Below the pieces are notes generated by a model, which worked only from the letters and a program-made list of their open reading frames with translations, did no database searches and was not told the DNA's origin. A program made the translations under genes and the position numbers. A stretch of 64,000 bases of DNA from assembly GCA_024195265.1 (NCBI GenBank), contig JAJLRJ010000010.1, positions 34,054,176-34,118,175 of the forward strand. Direction: 5' to 3'. This DNA is from Dendrophyllia cribrosa. Lineage: Eukaryota; Cnidaria; Anthozoa; Scleractinia; Dendrophylliidae. Numbering within the stretch: position 1 is the first letter of the stretch; each line of letters opens with the position of its first letter. This document shows positions 1 through 14,500 of the stretch, in pieces.

Positions 1-185
1 CTATAATTGCTAAATGTGGATTCCCTCTGTTACGGCTGGCACAAAGAAAATAGGAAGCGAAATTATAGTTGATAGCTATAGCATTTTTGGAACTACATTT
101 ATATTTCTGTGTTGAAACTTTTGTAACTTGAATAACAACTGTAATAATTTTGTTGTAATGCTTGCTTTGTTACACACAAAAAAAG
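1..185. other. Unique AT-rich flank
   Basis: No open frame, repeat or RNA-like fold is evident in this short left edge before the 118-bp satellite begins. Confidence 0.5.
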
Positions 186-2483
186 ACTCCAACCGGGTGA
201 ACCAGAGAGAATATACAACATTTGCCTAAATTTCATGTGCGTCTCAAAATATTGATTAATGTTATATATCTCTTAAGCGCTCAGGCATACGGCGATGCCA
301 GGACTCAAACCTGGGTGAACCAGAGAGGATATATAACATTTGCCTAGATTTCATGTGCGTCTCAAAATATTAATTAATGTTATATATCCCTAAGTGCTCA
401 GGCATACGGCGATGCCAGGACTCAAACCTGGGTGAACCAGAGAGGATATATAACATTTGCCTAGATTTCATGTGCGTCTCAAAATATTAATTAATGTTAT
501 ATATCCCTTAAGCGCTCAGGCATACGGCGATGCCAGGACTCAAACCTGGGTGAACCAGAGAGGATATAACATTTAGCTAGATTTCATGTGCGTTTCAAAA
601 TATTAATTAATGTTATAAATCCCTTAAGCGCTCAGGCATACGGTGATGCCAGGACTCAAACCTGGGTGAACCAGAGAGCCTATAACATTTACCTAGATTT
701 CATGTGCGTCTCAAAATATTAATTAATGTTATATATCCCTTAAGCGCTCAGGCATACGGCGATGCCAGGACTCAAACCTGGGTGAACCAGAGAGGATATA
801 TAACATTTACCTAGATTTCATGTGCGTCTCAAAATATTAATTAATGTTATATATCCCTTAAGCGCTCAGGCATACGGCGATGCCAGGACTCAAACCTGGG
901 TAAACCAGAGAGGATATATAACATTTGCCTAGATTTCATGTGCGTCTCAAAATATTAATTAATGTTATATATCCCTTAAGCGCTCAGGCATACGGCGATG
1001 CCAGGACTCAAACCTGGGTGAACCAGAGAGGATATATAACATTTGCCTAGATTTCATTTGCGTCTCAAAATATTAATTAATGTAATAAATCCCTTAAGCG
1101 CTCAGGCATACATACGGTGATGCCAGGACTCAAACCTGGGTGAACCAGAGAGGATATATAACATTTACCTAGATTTCATGTGCGTCTCAAAATATTAATT
1201 AATGTTATATATCCCTAAGTGCTCAGGCATACGGCGATGCCAGGACTCAAACCTGGGTGAACCAGAGAGGATATATAACATTTGCCTAGATTTCATGTGC
1301 GTCTCAAAATATTAATTAATGTTATATATCCCTTAAGCGCTCAGGCATACGGCGATGCCAGGACTCAAACCTGGGTGAACCAGAGAGGATATATAACATT
1401 TGCCTAGATTTCATTTGCGTCTCAAAATATTAATTAATGTTATATATCCCTTAAGCGCTCAGGCATACGTCGATGCCAGGACTCAAACCTGGGTAAACCA
1501 GAGAGGATATATAACATTTGCCTAGATTTCATGTGCGTCTCAAAATATTAATTAGAGAGATTTAGCTACAGGTTTTTCACGTGAACGGCAAACCGCAAAC
1601 GGCAGTTTCATGTTAGGCGTTTGGCGTTCGAGGTATCATGACTTTTACCGGTTTAGCTAGAGGTTTTCACTCGTTCGGTGTTGATCGCCGCCATTTTGGA
1701 TTTGCTCCCTGTGTAAATGCTTGTTTTTCGAGAGAAGACAAAATGCTCAACATGCACTCTTTCGACTTAAATTTCTTCTCTATATCTAGACAGATAACTA
1801 CGTTACATATATGTACCGTCAATACGTGAGATAACTGTAAAGAAAAGCAAAGAAACCTTGAGGAAAATCACAAACGTGAAAACCTACCTCCTGCCGTCGA
1901 AAACGTGCGTTGAAAACCTCAAACGTCAAGTCAGCGCCTGGTCACGTGACTCCTAGACGTTTGCGGTTTGACGTTTGCAAGCTGAAACCTATAGCTAAAT
2001 GTCTCTATTAATGTTATATATCCTTTAAGCGCTCAGGCATACGGCGATGCCAGGACTCAAACCTGGGTAAACCAGAAAGGATATATAACATTTGCCTAGA
2101 TTTCATTTGCGTCTCAAAATATTAATTAATGTTATATATCCCTTAAGCGCTCAGGCATACGGCGATGCCAGGACTCAAACCTGGGTAAACCAGAAAGGAT
2201 ATATAACATTTGCCTAGATTTCATTTGCGTCTCAAAATATTAATTAATGCTATATATCCCTTAAGCGCTCAGGCATACGGCGATGCCAGGACTCAAACCT
2301 GGGTGAACCAGAAAGGATATATAACATTTGCCTAGATTTCATTTGCGTCTCAAAATATTGATTAATGTTATAAATCCCTTAAGCGTTCAGGCATACGGTG
2401 ATGCCAGGACTCAAACCTGGGTGAACCAGAGAGCCTATAACATTTACCTAGATTACATGTGCGTCTCAAAATATTAATTAATG

Positions 2484-2484
<1 letters not shown>
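186..2484. repeat. ~118-bp satellite array, left part
   Basis: About 16 head-to-tail copies of a 116-118 bp unit are present. The conserved stretches include CAGGCATACGGCGATGCCAG and ACTCAAACCTGGGTGAACC. Copies differ by a few substitutions and small indels. Every unit holds an inverted repeat, GGATATATAACATT and AATGTTATATATCC, separated by about 36 bp. On the minus strand a CCAGG-TTTGAGT-CCTGG stem-loop resembles a tRNA T-arm, and TGCCTGAGCGCTTAAGG resembles a tRNA D-arm or Pol III A box. The array is interrupted by a MITE at 1555-2006 and stops at the LINE poly(T) at 2484. Two more units resume at 13431. Confidence 0.95.
1555..2006. mobile_element. 452-bp MITE inserted in the 118-bp satellite
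   Basis: The satellite is broken exactly here and the target ATTA is present on both sides (1551-1554 and 2007-2010). The ends are imperfect inverted repeats: GAGAGATTTAGCTACAGG on the left and, reverse-complemented, AGAGACATTTAGCTATAGG on the right. Inner matching segments with AACCGCAAACG and CACGTGA extend the symmetry. The longest frame is 63 codons and looks random, so the element is non-autonomous. The superfamily is not assigned. Confidence 0.8.

Positions 2485-2512
<28 letters not shown>
2484..2512 (-). other. LINE poly(A) tail (poly-T on + strand)
   Basis: There is an uninterrupted run of 29 T on the plus strand immediately after satellite sequence. It marks the 3' end of the minus-strand retrotransposon. 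Confidence 0.9.
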
Positions 2513-2516
<4 letters not shown>

Positions 2517-2521
2517 AAGGT

Positions 2522-2527
2522 TTTATT
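2522..2527 (-). promoter_or_regulatory. Polyadenylation signal AATAAA of the LINE
   Basis: AATAAA on the minus strand lies about 10 nt before the poly(A) run, the normal spacing. It shows that the 23-bp array was inside the polyadenylated transcript, or expanded inside the inserted copy. Confidence 0.75.
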
Positions 2528-2529
2528 AC

Positions 2530-5500
2530 TACATATACTACTTACAATACGATACTTAAACTACTTACAATATGATACTTACACTACTTACAATATGATA
2601 CTTACACTACTTACAATATGATACTTACACTACTTACAATACGATACTTAAACTACTTACAATACGATACTTAAACTACTTACAATACGATACTTACACT
2701 ACTTACAATATGATATTTACACTACTTACAATATGATATTTACACTACTTACAATATGATATTTACACTACTTACAATATGATACTTACACTACTTACAA
2801 TACGATACTTACACTACTTACAATACGATACTTAAACTACTTACAATACGATACTTAAACTACTTACAATACGATACTTACACTACTTACAATATGATAT
2901 TTACACTACTTACAATATGATATTTACACTACTTACAATATGATATTTACACTACTTACAATATGATATTTACACTACTTACAATATGATATTTACACTA
3001 CTTACAATACGATACTTACACTACTTACAATATGATACTTACACTACTTACAATATGATATTTACACTACTTACAATATGATATTTACACTACTTACAAT
3101 ATGATATTTACACTACTTACAATATGATATTTACACTACTTACAATATGATATTTACACTACTTACAATATGATATTTACACTACTTACAATATGATATT
3201 TACACTACTTACAATATGATATTTACACTACTTACAATACGATATTTACACTACTTACAATATGATACTTACACTACTTACAATACGATACTTACACTAC
3301 TTACAATACGATACTTACACTACTTACAATACGATACTTACACTACTTACAATATGATACTTACACTACTTACAATACGATATTTACACTACTTACAATA
3401 TGATACTTACACTACTTACAATATGATACTTACACTACTTACAATATGATACTTACACTACTTACAATATGATACTTACACTACTTACAATATGATACTT
3501 ACACTACTTACAATATGATACTTACACTACTTACAATATGATACTTACACTACTTACAATACGATATTTACACTACTTACAATATGATACTTACACTACT
3601 TACAATATGATACTTACACTACTTACAATATGATACTTACACTACTTACAATACGATATTTACACTACTTACAATATGATACTTACACTACTTACAATAT
3701 GATACTTACACTACTTACAATATGATACTTACACTACTTACAATATGATACTTACACTACTTACAATATGATACTTACACTACTTACAATATGATACTTA
3801 CACTACTTACAATATGATACTTACACTACTTACAATACGATATTTACACTACTTACAATATGATACTTACACTACTTACAATATGATACTTACACTACTT
3901 ACAATATGATACTTACACTACTTACAATATGATACTTACACTACTTACAATATGATATTTACACTACTTACAATACGATATTTACACTACTTACAATATG
4001 ATACTTACACTACTTACAATACGATATTTACACTACTTACAATATGATACTTACACTACTTACAATATGATATTTACACTACTTACAATATGATACTTAC
4101 ACTACTTACAATATGATATTTACACTACTTACAATATGATATTTACACTACTTACAATATGATATTTACACTACTTACAATACGATACTTACACTACTTA
4201 CAATACGATACTTACACTACTTACAATATGATATTTACACTACTTACAATACGATACTTACACTACTTACAATATGATATTTACACTACTTACAATACGA
4301 TATTTACACTACTTACAATATGATACTTACACTACTTACAATACGATACTTACACTACTTACAATACGATACTTACACTACTTACAATATGATATTTACA
4401 CTACTTACAATATGATATTTACACTACTTACAATACGATACTTACACTACTTACAATATGATACTTGCACTACTTACAATACGATACTTACACTACTTAC
4501 AATACGATACTTACACTACTTACAATATGATACTTACACTACTTACAATACGATACTTACACTACTTACAATATGATACTTACACTACTTACAATACGAT
4601 ACTTACACTACTTACAATACGATACTTACACTACTTACAATACGATACTTACACTACTTACAATACGATACTTACACTACTTACAATATGATACTTACAC
4701 TACTTACAATACGATACTTACACTACTTACAATACGATACTTACACTACTTACAATATGATATTTACACTACTTACAATACGATACTTACACTACTTACA
4801 ATACGATACTTAAACTACTTACAATACGATACTTACACTACTTACAATACGATACTTACACTACTTACAATATGATATTTACACTACTTACAATACGATA
4901 CTTACACTACTTACAATACGATACTTACACTACTTACAATACGATACTTACACTACTTACAATACGATACTTACACTACTTACAATACGATACTTACACT
5001 ACTTACAATATGATACTTACACTACTTACAATACGATACTTACACTACTTACAATACGATACTTACACTACTTACAATACGATACTTACACTACTTACAA
5101 TACGATACTTACACTACTTACAATACGATACTTACACTACTTACAATATGATATTTACACTACTTACAATATGATATTTACACTACTTACAATATGATAC
5201 TTACACTACTTACAATATGATATTTACACTACTTACAATATGATATTTACACTACTTACAATATGATACTTACACTACTTACAATATGATACTTACACTA
5301 CTTACAATATGATATTTACACTACTTACAATATGATATTTACACTACTTACAATATGATATTTACACTACTTACAATACGATACTTACACTACTTACAAT
5401 ATGATACTTACACTACTTACAATATGATATTTACACTACTTACAATACGATACTTACACTACTTACAATATGATACTTACACTACTTACAATACGATACT

Positions 5501-8500
5501 TACACTACTTACAATATGATATTTACACTACTTACAATATGATATTTACACTACTTACAATATGATACTTGCACTACTTACAATACGATATTTACACTAC
5601 TTACAATACGATACTTACACTACTTACAATACGATATTTACACTACTTACAATATGATATTTACACTACTTACAATACGATACTTACACTACTTACAATA
5701 CGATACTTACACTACTTACAATACGATACTTACACTACTTACAATACGATACTTACACTACTTACAATACGATACTTACACTACTTACAATATGATATTT
5801 ACACTACTTACAATACGATACTTACACTACTTACAATACGATATTTACACTACTTACAATATGATATTTACACTACTTACAATACGATACTTACACTACT
5901 TACAATATGATACTTACACTACTTACAATATGATACTTACACTACTTACAATATGATATTTACACTACTTACAATACGATACTTACACTACTTACAATAT
6001 GATACTTACACTACTTACAATACGATATTTACACTACTTACAATATGATATTTACACTACTTACAATAGGATATTTACACTACTTACAATATGATACTTA
6101 CACTACTTACAATACGATATTTACACTACTTACAATACGATACTTACACTACTTACAATACGATACTTACACTACTTACAATACGATACTTACACTACTT
6201 ACAATACGATACTTACACTACTTACAATACGATACTTACACTACTTACAATATGATACTTACACTACTTACAATACGATACTTACACTACTTACAATATG
6301 ATACTTACACTACTTACAATACGATACTTACACTACTTACAATACGATACTTACACTACTTACAATACGATACTTACACTACTTACAATACGATACTTAC
6401 ACTACTTACAATATGATACTTACACTACTTACAATACGATACTTACACTACTTACAATACGATACTTACACTACTTACAATACGATACTTACACTACTTA
6501 CAATACGATACTTACACTACTTACAATACGATACTTACACTACTTACAATATGATATTTACACTACTTACAATATGATATTTACACTACTTACAATATGA
6601 TACTTACACTACTTACAATATGATATTTACACTACTTACAATATGATATTTACACTACTTACAATATGATATTTACACTACTTACAATATGATATTTACA
6701 CTACTTACAATATGATATTTACACTACTTACAATATGATATTTACACTACTTACAATATGATATTTACACTACTTACAATATGATACTTACACTACTTAC
6801 AATACGATACTTACACTACTTACAATACGATACTTACACTACTTACAATACGATACTTACACTACTTACAATATGATACTTACACTACTTACAATACGAT
6901 ATTTACACTACTTACAATATGATACTTACACTACTTACAATACGATATTTACACTACTTACAATATGATATTTACACTACTTACAATACGATACTTACAC
7001 TACTTACAATATGATATTTACACTACTTACAATACGATACTTACACTACTTACAATACGATACTTACACTACTTACAATATGATACTTACACTACTTACA
7101 ATATGATACTTACACTACTTACAATACGATACTTACACTACTTACAATACGATACTTACACTACTTACAATACGATACTTACACTACTTACAATATGATA
7201 CTTACACTACTTACAATACGATACTTACACTACTTACAATACGATACTTACACTACTTACAATATGATACTTACACTACTTACAATATGATACTTACACT
7301 ACTTACAATACGATACTTACACTACTTACAATACGATACTTACACTACTTACAATATGATACTTACACTACTTACAATATGATACTTACACTACTTACAA
7401 TATGATATTTACACTACTTACAATACGATACTTACACTACTTACAATATGATACTTACACTACTTACAATACGATACTTACACTACTTACAATATGATAC
7501 TTACACTACTTACAATACGATACTTACACTACTTACAATACGATACTTACACTACTTACAATATGATACTTACACTACTTACAATACGATACTTACACTA
7601 CTTACAATACGATACTTACACTACTTACAATATGATACTTACACTACTTACAATATGATACTTACACTACTTACAATATGATATTTACACTACTTACAAT
7701 ACGATACTTACACTACTTACAATATGATACTTACACTACTTACAATACGATATTTACACTACTTACAATATGATATTTACACTACTTACAATAGGATATT
7801 TACACTACTTACAATATGATACTTACACTACTTACAATACGATATTTACACTACTTACAATACGATACTTACACTACTTACAATACGATACTTACACTAC
7901 TTACAATATGATACTTACACTACTTACAATATGATACTTACACTACTTACAATATGATACTTACACTACTTACAATATGATACTTACACTACTTACAATA
8001 TGATATTTACACTACTTACAATACGATATTTACACTACTTACAATATGATACTTACACTACTTACAATATGATACTTACACTACTTACAATACGATACTT
8101 ACACTACTTACAATATGATATTTACACTACTTACAATACGATACTTACACTACTTACAATATGATATTTACACTACTTACAATACGATATTTACACTACT
8201 TACAATATGATATTTACACTACTTACAATATGATACTTACACTACTTACAATACGATACTTACACTACTTACAATACGATACTTACACTACTTACAATAT
8301 GATATTTACACTACTTACAATATGATATTTACACTACTTACAATACGATACTTACACTACTTACAATATGATACTTGCACTACTTACAATACGATACTTA
8401 CACTACTTACAATACGATACTTACACTACTTACAATATGATACTTACACTACTTACAATACGATACTTACACTACTTACAATATGATACTTACACTACTT

Positions 8501-11500
8501 ACAATACGATACTTACACTACTTACAATACGATACTTACACTACTTACAATACGATACTTACACTACTTACAATACGATACTTACACTACTTACAATATG
8601 ATACTTACACTACTTACAATACGATACTTACACTACTTACAATACGATACTTACACTACTTACAATATGATATTTACACTACTTACAATACGATACTTAC
8701 ACTACTTACAATACGATACTTAAACTACTTACAATACGATACTTACACTACTTACAATACGATACTTACACTACTTACAATATGATATTTACACTACTTA
8801 CAATACGATACTTACACTACTTACAATACGATACTTACACTACTTACAATACGATACTTACACTACTTACAATACGATACTTACACTACTTACAATACGA
8901 TACTTACACTACTTACAATATGATACTTACACTACTTACAATACGATACTTACACTACTTACAATACGATACTTACACTACTTACAATATGATACTTACA
9001 CTACTTACAATACGATACTTACACTACTTACAATACGATACTTACACTACTTACAATACGATACTTACACTACTTACAATATGATATTTACACTACTTAC
9101 AATATGATATTTACACTACTTACAATATGATACTTACACTACTTACAATATGATATTTACACTACTTACAATATGATATTTACACTACTTACAATATGAT
9201 ATTTACACTACTTACAATATGATATTTACACTACTTACAATATGATATTTACACTACTTACAATATGATATTTACACTACTTACAATATGATATTTACAC
9301 TACTTACAATACGATACTTACACTACTTACAATATGATACTTACACTACTTACAATACGATACTTACACTACTTACAATATGATATTTACACTACTTACA
9401 ATAGGATATTTACACTACTTACAATATGATACTTACACTACTTACAATACGATATTTACACTACTTACAATACGATACTTACACTACTTACAATACGATA
9501 CTTACACTACTTACAATACGATACTTACACTACTTACAATATGATACTTACACTACTTACAATACGATATTTACACTACTTACAATATGATACTTACACT
9601 ACTTACAATACGATACTTACACTACTTACAATACGATACTTACACTACTTACAATATGATACTTACACTACTTACAATATGATACTTACACTACTTACAA
9701 TATGATATTTACACTACTTACAATATGATATTTACACTACTTACAATATGATACTTACACTACTTACAATATGATATTTACACTACTTACAATATGATAT
9801 TTACACTACTTACAATATGATATTTACACTACTTACAATATGATATTTACACTACTTACAATATGATACTTACACTACTTACAATACGATATTTACACTA
9901 CTTACAATATGATATTTACACTACTTACAATATGATACTTACACTACTTACAATATGATACTTACACTACTTACAATATGATATTTACACTACTTACAAT
10001 ACGATATTTACACTACTTACAATATGATATTTACACTACTTACAATATGATATTTACACTACTTACAATATGATACTTACACTACTTACAATATGATACT
10101 TACACTACTTACAATATGATATTTACACTACTTACAATATGATATTTACACTACTTACAATACGATACTTACACTACTTACAATATGATACTTACACTAC
10201 TTACAATATGATATTTACACTACTTACAATATGATATTTACACTACTTACAATATGATATTTACACTACTTACAATACGATATTTACACTACTTACAATA
10301 TGATACTTACACTACTTACAATATGATATTTACACTACTTACAATATGATATTTACACTACTTACAATATGATACTTACACTACTTACAATACGATATTT
10401 ACACTACTTACAATATGATATTTACACTACTTACAATACGATACTTACACTACTTACAATATGATACTTACACTACTTACAATATGATACTTACACTACT
10501 TACAATACGATACTTACACTACTTACAATATGATACTTACACTACTTACAATATGATACTTACACTACTTACAATACGATACTTACACTACTTACAATAT
10601 GATATTTACACTACTTACAATACGATATTTACACTACTTACAATATGATATTTACACTACTTACAATACGATACTTACACTACTTACAATATGATACTTA
10701 CACTACTTACAATACGATACTTACACTACTTACAATACGATACTTACACTACTTACAATATGATACTTACACTACTTACAATATGATATTTACACTACTT
10801 ACAATATGATACTTACACTACTTACAATATGATACTTACACTACTTACAATATGATACTTACACTACTTACAATATGATACTTACACTACTTACAATACG
10901 ATACTTACACTACTTACAATACGATACTTACACTACTTACAATATGATACTTACACTACTTACAATATGATACTTACACTACTTACAATACGATACTTAC
11001 ACTACTTACAATATGATACTTACACTACTTACAATATGATATTTACACTACTTACAATACGATATTTACACTACTTACAATATGATATTTACACTACTTA
11101 CAATACGATACTTACACTACTTACAATATGATACTTACACTACTTACAATACGATACTTACACTACTTACAATACGATACTTACACTACTTACAATATGA
11201 TACTTACACTACTTACAATACGATACTTACACTACTTACAATACGATACTTACACTACTTACAATATGATACTTACACTACTTACAATACGATACTTACA
11301 CTACTTACAATACGATACTTACACTACTTACAATATGATACTTACACTACTTACAATATGATACTTACACTACTTACAATATGATACTTACACTACTTAC
11401 AATACGATACTTACACTACTTACAATATGATATTTACACTACTTACAATACGATATTTACACTACTTACAATATGATACTTACACTACTTACAATATGAT

Positions 11501-11848
11501 ATTTACACTACTTACAATATGATATTTACACTACTTACAATATGATACTTACACTACTTACAATATGATATTTACACTACTTACAATATGATATTTACAC
11601 TACTTACAATATGATACTTACACTACTTACAATATGATATTTACACTACTTACAATATGATATTTACACTACTTACAATATGATACTTACACTACTTACA
11701 ATATGATATTTACACTACTTACAATACGATATTTACACTACTTACAATATGATATTTACACTACTTACAATACGATACTTACACTACTTACAATACGATA
11801 CTTACACTACTTACAATACGATACTTACACTACTTACAATACGATACT
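2530..11848. repeat. 23-bp minisatellite, ~405 copies (9.3 kb)
   Basis: The unit is close to TACAATATGATACTTACAC followed by TACT, 23 bp in strict phase throughout. Variation is nearly confined to two positions: ACGAT versus ATGAT, and GATACTT versus GATATTT. Rare marker variants (ACTTGCAC, ACTTAAAC, ATAGGAT) recur at offsets that are multiples of 23. They reveal larger duplications, for example 3910 bp (170 units) between about 4280-5090 and 8190-9000. All long open frames here (77-123 codons) are artefacts of a stop-free 23-bp period. Confidence 0.97.
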
Positions 11849-12072
11849 TTTTTTAATGCAACGTCTTTTTTATTAATATTTCCACATACATGCGTAGTGT
11901 TACATACATTTAATGCAATACTTATAATTAACATAACATAATTTAATGAACACTCAGTTATAAGTGAAATAGTAAATATATATATATATATAGAAAGAGC
12001 ACATACAGAGAACTAAAAGCTATCCACTTCAAGTACGTTATACATTGCTTTGCCACAATACTACAATGGTAA

Positions 12073-13438
12073 TTATGTCGTCTCATTTTGTGAGGGGTTT
12101 TTCTTAAAGCGAGACCACTTCTTTTGAAAGGAGTTTATGGTGTTGTTGTCAAACGCAATTTGTTTTTCAAGTTCCATAGAGTTCTTAAGTAATTGTATAT
12201 ATACCTGCAGCTCAGGTAAGGTATTCCCAAGTTTGCATGTGTATATATAATGTCTAGCTATAAGAAGTAAGTGGTGGAAGAGCAAATCTTTTATGTCGTC
12301 AATTAAACCAAGACAAAAAGATGGGGAGAATGAAGAGTCCTCCATTCCAGTAAAGTTTTGAGTTATCCACTTTGACATATTTTTCCAAAAGGTTTGGGTA
12401 TGTTTACAATTCCAAAACAGATGAACAAGGGTTTCTGGTGTTTCTTTGCAGAATGAGCAGGAATCCACTTGTTTTATACCTATCTTGCAAAGAAAATCAT
12501 TCATAGCTATTCTTCTATGAAGCAGTTTAAATTGGAACACTCTAAGTTTTGTTTCTATTGTACATAAAAATGGTAAGTAATAGGTGTTTTTCCAATTAAC
12601 CGCTACAGTAGAATTACCAAATATTTCCTCTTCCGCCAACCATTTTCCCTGACTCTTTGAAGGTATGGAAGCCCTTTTATTTACAAGATGTTGATAGAAT
12701 TTTTTGCACACTTTTGAGTTAGACAGAAAGTTCTCAGCGGAGTCTTTTTGGGCAGGGCTATTGTGAACTGGGGAGTATTTTTTCCTGTAGTACTTTATAG
12801 CTGATACTACTTTGTAATACTCCAAATAGTTGGTTTTAATGTTGTATTTGTCTATAAATGCATTATAACTTAAAAAATTCTGATCATTATCTAGCAAATC
12901 TCTAATCTCCTTTACCCCCGCATAAAACCATGATTTGTAAAAAAAAGGTTGGTTCTCTATTTTAATGAGCGAATTATGCCAAATACACGTGGAAGCAAAC
13001 TGAAGGTTCTCAGCACTGAAGTTGAAATTGGTCCAATATTCTACAATCTCATTTAAAAAAGGGTCCTTTAGATTAAGCTGTGAAGTATCCTGTTGTTTTA
13101 GATTACTTTGAAACAAAAGCCTGCCTCCGTGCTTCAATAAGTAGTGATCAAAAAAAAGTTTCCATTTCCCTTTATTATCTTCATTTAAATACCCTTGTAT
13201 CCATTTCATTTTAAGAGATTCATTGAAACTTTGAACATCAATCATCTTTAGTCCTCCTTTCTCGTAATTGTTTATCATTTCTGTCCTTTTAACTTTGTCG
13301 CCTTTTCCATCCCATAAGAAATCATACAATAAGGAATTGACTTCTTTAAGTGCACCCGAGGGCGTTGGAAGAGAAGACAAAACATAAACCAATTGTGACA
13401 CGGCCATGGTTTTTATGATTGTAATTTTACCCCTTAAG
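12073..13438 (-). pseudogene. LINE ORF2 C-terminal region (5'-truncated reverse-transcriptase protein)
   Basis: This is an open frame of about 455 LINE-derived codons. The first ~25 residues of the full frame (to 13515) come from the flanking satellite and are not LINE. It opens with LRGKITIIKTMAVSQLVY, the conserved stretch just after the reverse-transcriptase catalytic core. FLWDGKGDKVKRTEM and EKGGLKMIDVQSF follow, both typical of Tx1/L1-type ORF2. Near the C-terminus is a zf-RVT-like cysteine/histidine cluster (CSFCKETPETLVHLFWNC). The endonuclease and catalytic RT motifs are absent because of 5' truncation, so it cannot retrotranspose. No internal stop is present, which suggests a fairly young insertion. 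Confidence 0.85.
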
Positions 13439-13620
13439 CGCTCAGGCATACGGCGATGCCAGGACTCAAACCTGGGTGAACCAGAGAGGATATATAACAT
13501 TTGCCTAGATTTCATTTGCGTCTCAAAATATTGATTAATGTTATGTCATACGGCGATGCCAGAACTCAAACCTGGGTGAACCAGAGGGGATATATAACAT
13601 TTGCCTAGATTTCATGTGCC
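13431..13620. repeat. 118-bp satellite array, right part (two units)
   Basis: One full and one shortened unit of the same satellite continue after the LINE. They carry the same GGCGATGCCAGGACTCAAAC and GGATATATAACATTTGCC segments. This places the LINE inside one original array. The second unit is more diverged and the array ends at about 13620. Confidence 0.9.
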
Positions 13621-13917
13621 AAATTAATTTTCATCATATTCCTGGGTGACACAGAAAGGAAATAGAACGTTACCTGAATGGTGGAAACAACGTCGAATTA
13701 AGCCGAGCAACAGTACAGCAACATCCAGATCGTCCTTGTAAACTCTCCGATCATAAAGCCCGCCATTGTTTTACGCTGCAAGCTGAACCGTGGCAGAAAC
13801 GCCGCATTTCTTCGAATTTAGAACAAACGAGTCTCTCAAATCGCTTACCGTAGGCAGCTCAAATCGTCGAATGTCAAAGCAATCCATCGATGCACTCGCG
13901 GGAAGAATGATCCAATC

Positions 13918-14100
13918 ACAGGGTGAAATAAGGCGTTTCCGTCTCCGTTTTGATAACGGTTACTTAACGGAAACGTGAATTTCCGTAAGCGGAAATTCAA
14001 CTATCCGTTGCGGGAAACACGAGTATACGTTACGTTTCAGTCGCTGCGGAGTCGCGGAAACGCATCACTTAAACTCATGTATCCGCAAGGTTTACGTCTT
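13918..14100 (+). other. Left end of a putative large TIR element
   Basis: CACAGGGTGAAATAAGG starts at 13918 and is followed by a region dense in TTTCCGT and GGAAAC motifs. The same 17-bp terminus occurs reverse-complemented at 28613-28629, again next to TTTCCG-rich DNA. AAT flanks both ends, consistent with a 3-bp target duplication. Both subterminal regions also share GTTTCAGTCG and CGGGAAACACG. The two sites may be the ends of one 14.7-kb composite element, or two separate relics in opposite orientation. Confidence 0.5.
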
Positions 14101-14111
14101 GCGTAATCCCC

Positions 14112-14500
14112 ATTAACCGTCATGTTTACGCACCTCGTAAATTCGGCGGAAACACAATTATCCGTAGGGTTTCCTGAATGTGAAAGTGCGGAAACTTTGA
14201 GAATTCGCTATTAACCGTCATGTTTACGCACCTCGTAAATTCGGTGGACACACAATTATCCATAGGGTTTCCTAAATGTGGAAGTGCGGAAACTTTGAGA
14301 ATTCGCTATTAACTGTCATGTTTACGCACCTCGTAAATTCGGCGGACACACAATTATCCATAGGGTTTCCTAAATGTGGAAGTACGGAAACTTTGAGAAT
14401 TCGCTATTAACCGTCACGTTTCGCACCTCCGCGTAAATTCGGTGGACACACAATTATCCATAGGGTTTCCTTAATGTGGAAACTTGAAGAATTCGAAAAC
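14112..14500. repeat. 98-bp tandem repeat, ~4 copies
   Basis: ATTAACCGTCATGTTTACGC recurs at 14112, 14210, 14308 and 14406, exactly 98 bp apart apart from substitutions. Each unit also carries CACAATTATCC and TAGGGTTTCCT. Lying just inside the left CACAGGG terminus, it could be subterminal repeat DNA of that element. Confidence 0.88.

Larger units (their letters stand above)
2484..13438 (-). mobile_element. 5'-truncated LINE (Tx1/L1-like) with giant minisatellite in its 3' UTR
   Basis: Read on the minus strand, the insertion comprises the C-terminal part of a LINE ORF2 (13438 to 12073), a short 3' UTR, about 9.3 kb of 23-bp minisatellite, a final ~25-bp unique stretch with AATAAA, and a 29-base poly(A). 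It sits inside the 118-bp satellite, with satellite units directly on both sides. The 5' junction at 13431-13438 falls in CTTAAGGG-type sequence shared by the LINE and the satellite, which suggests microhomology joining after 5' truncation. No clean target-site duplication is visible, and about 6 bp of the target unit appear lost. Clade assignment rests on ORF2 wording such as EKGGLKMIDVQSF. Confidence 0.85.

Noticed and set aside
186..2484. CRISPR-like array
   Set aside because: The whole 118-bp unit is conserved with no unique spacers, and the surroundings are eukaryotic.
3216..11384. Many 77-123 codon frames with LLTIRYLHYLQYD-type repeats
   Set aside because: They are the three frames of the 23-bp minisatellite; the period is not a multiple of 3 and stops are simply absent from the unit.
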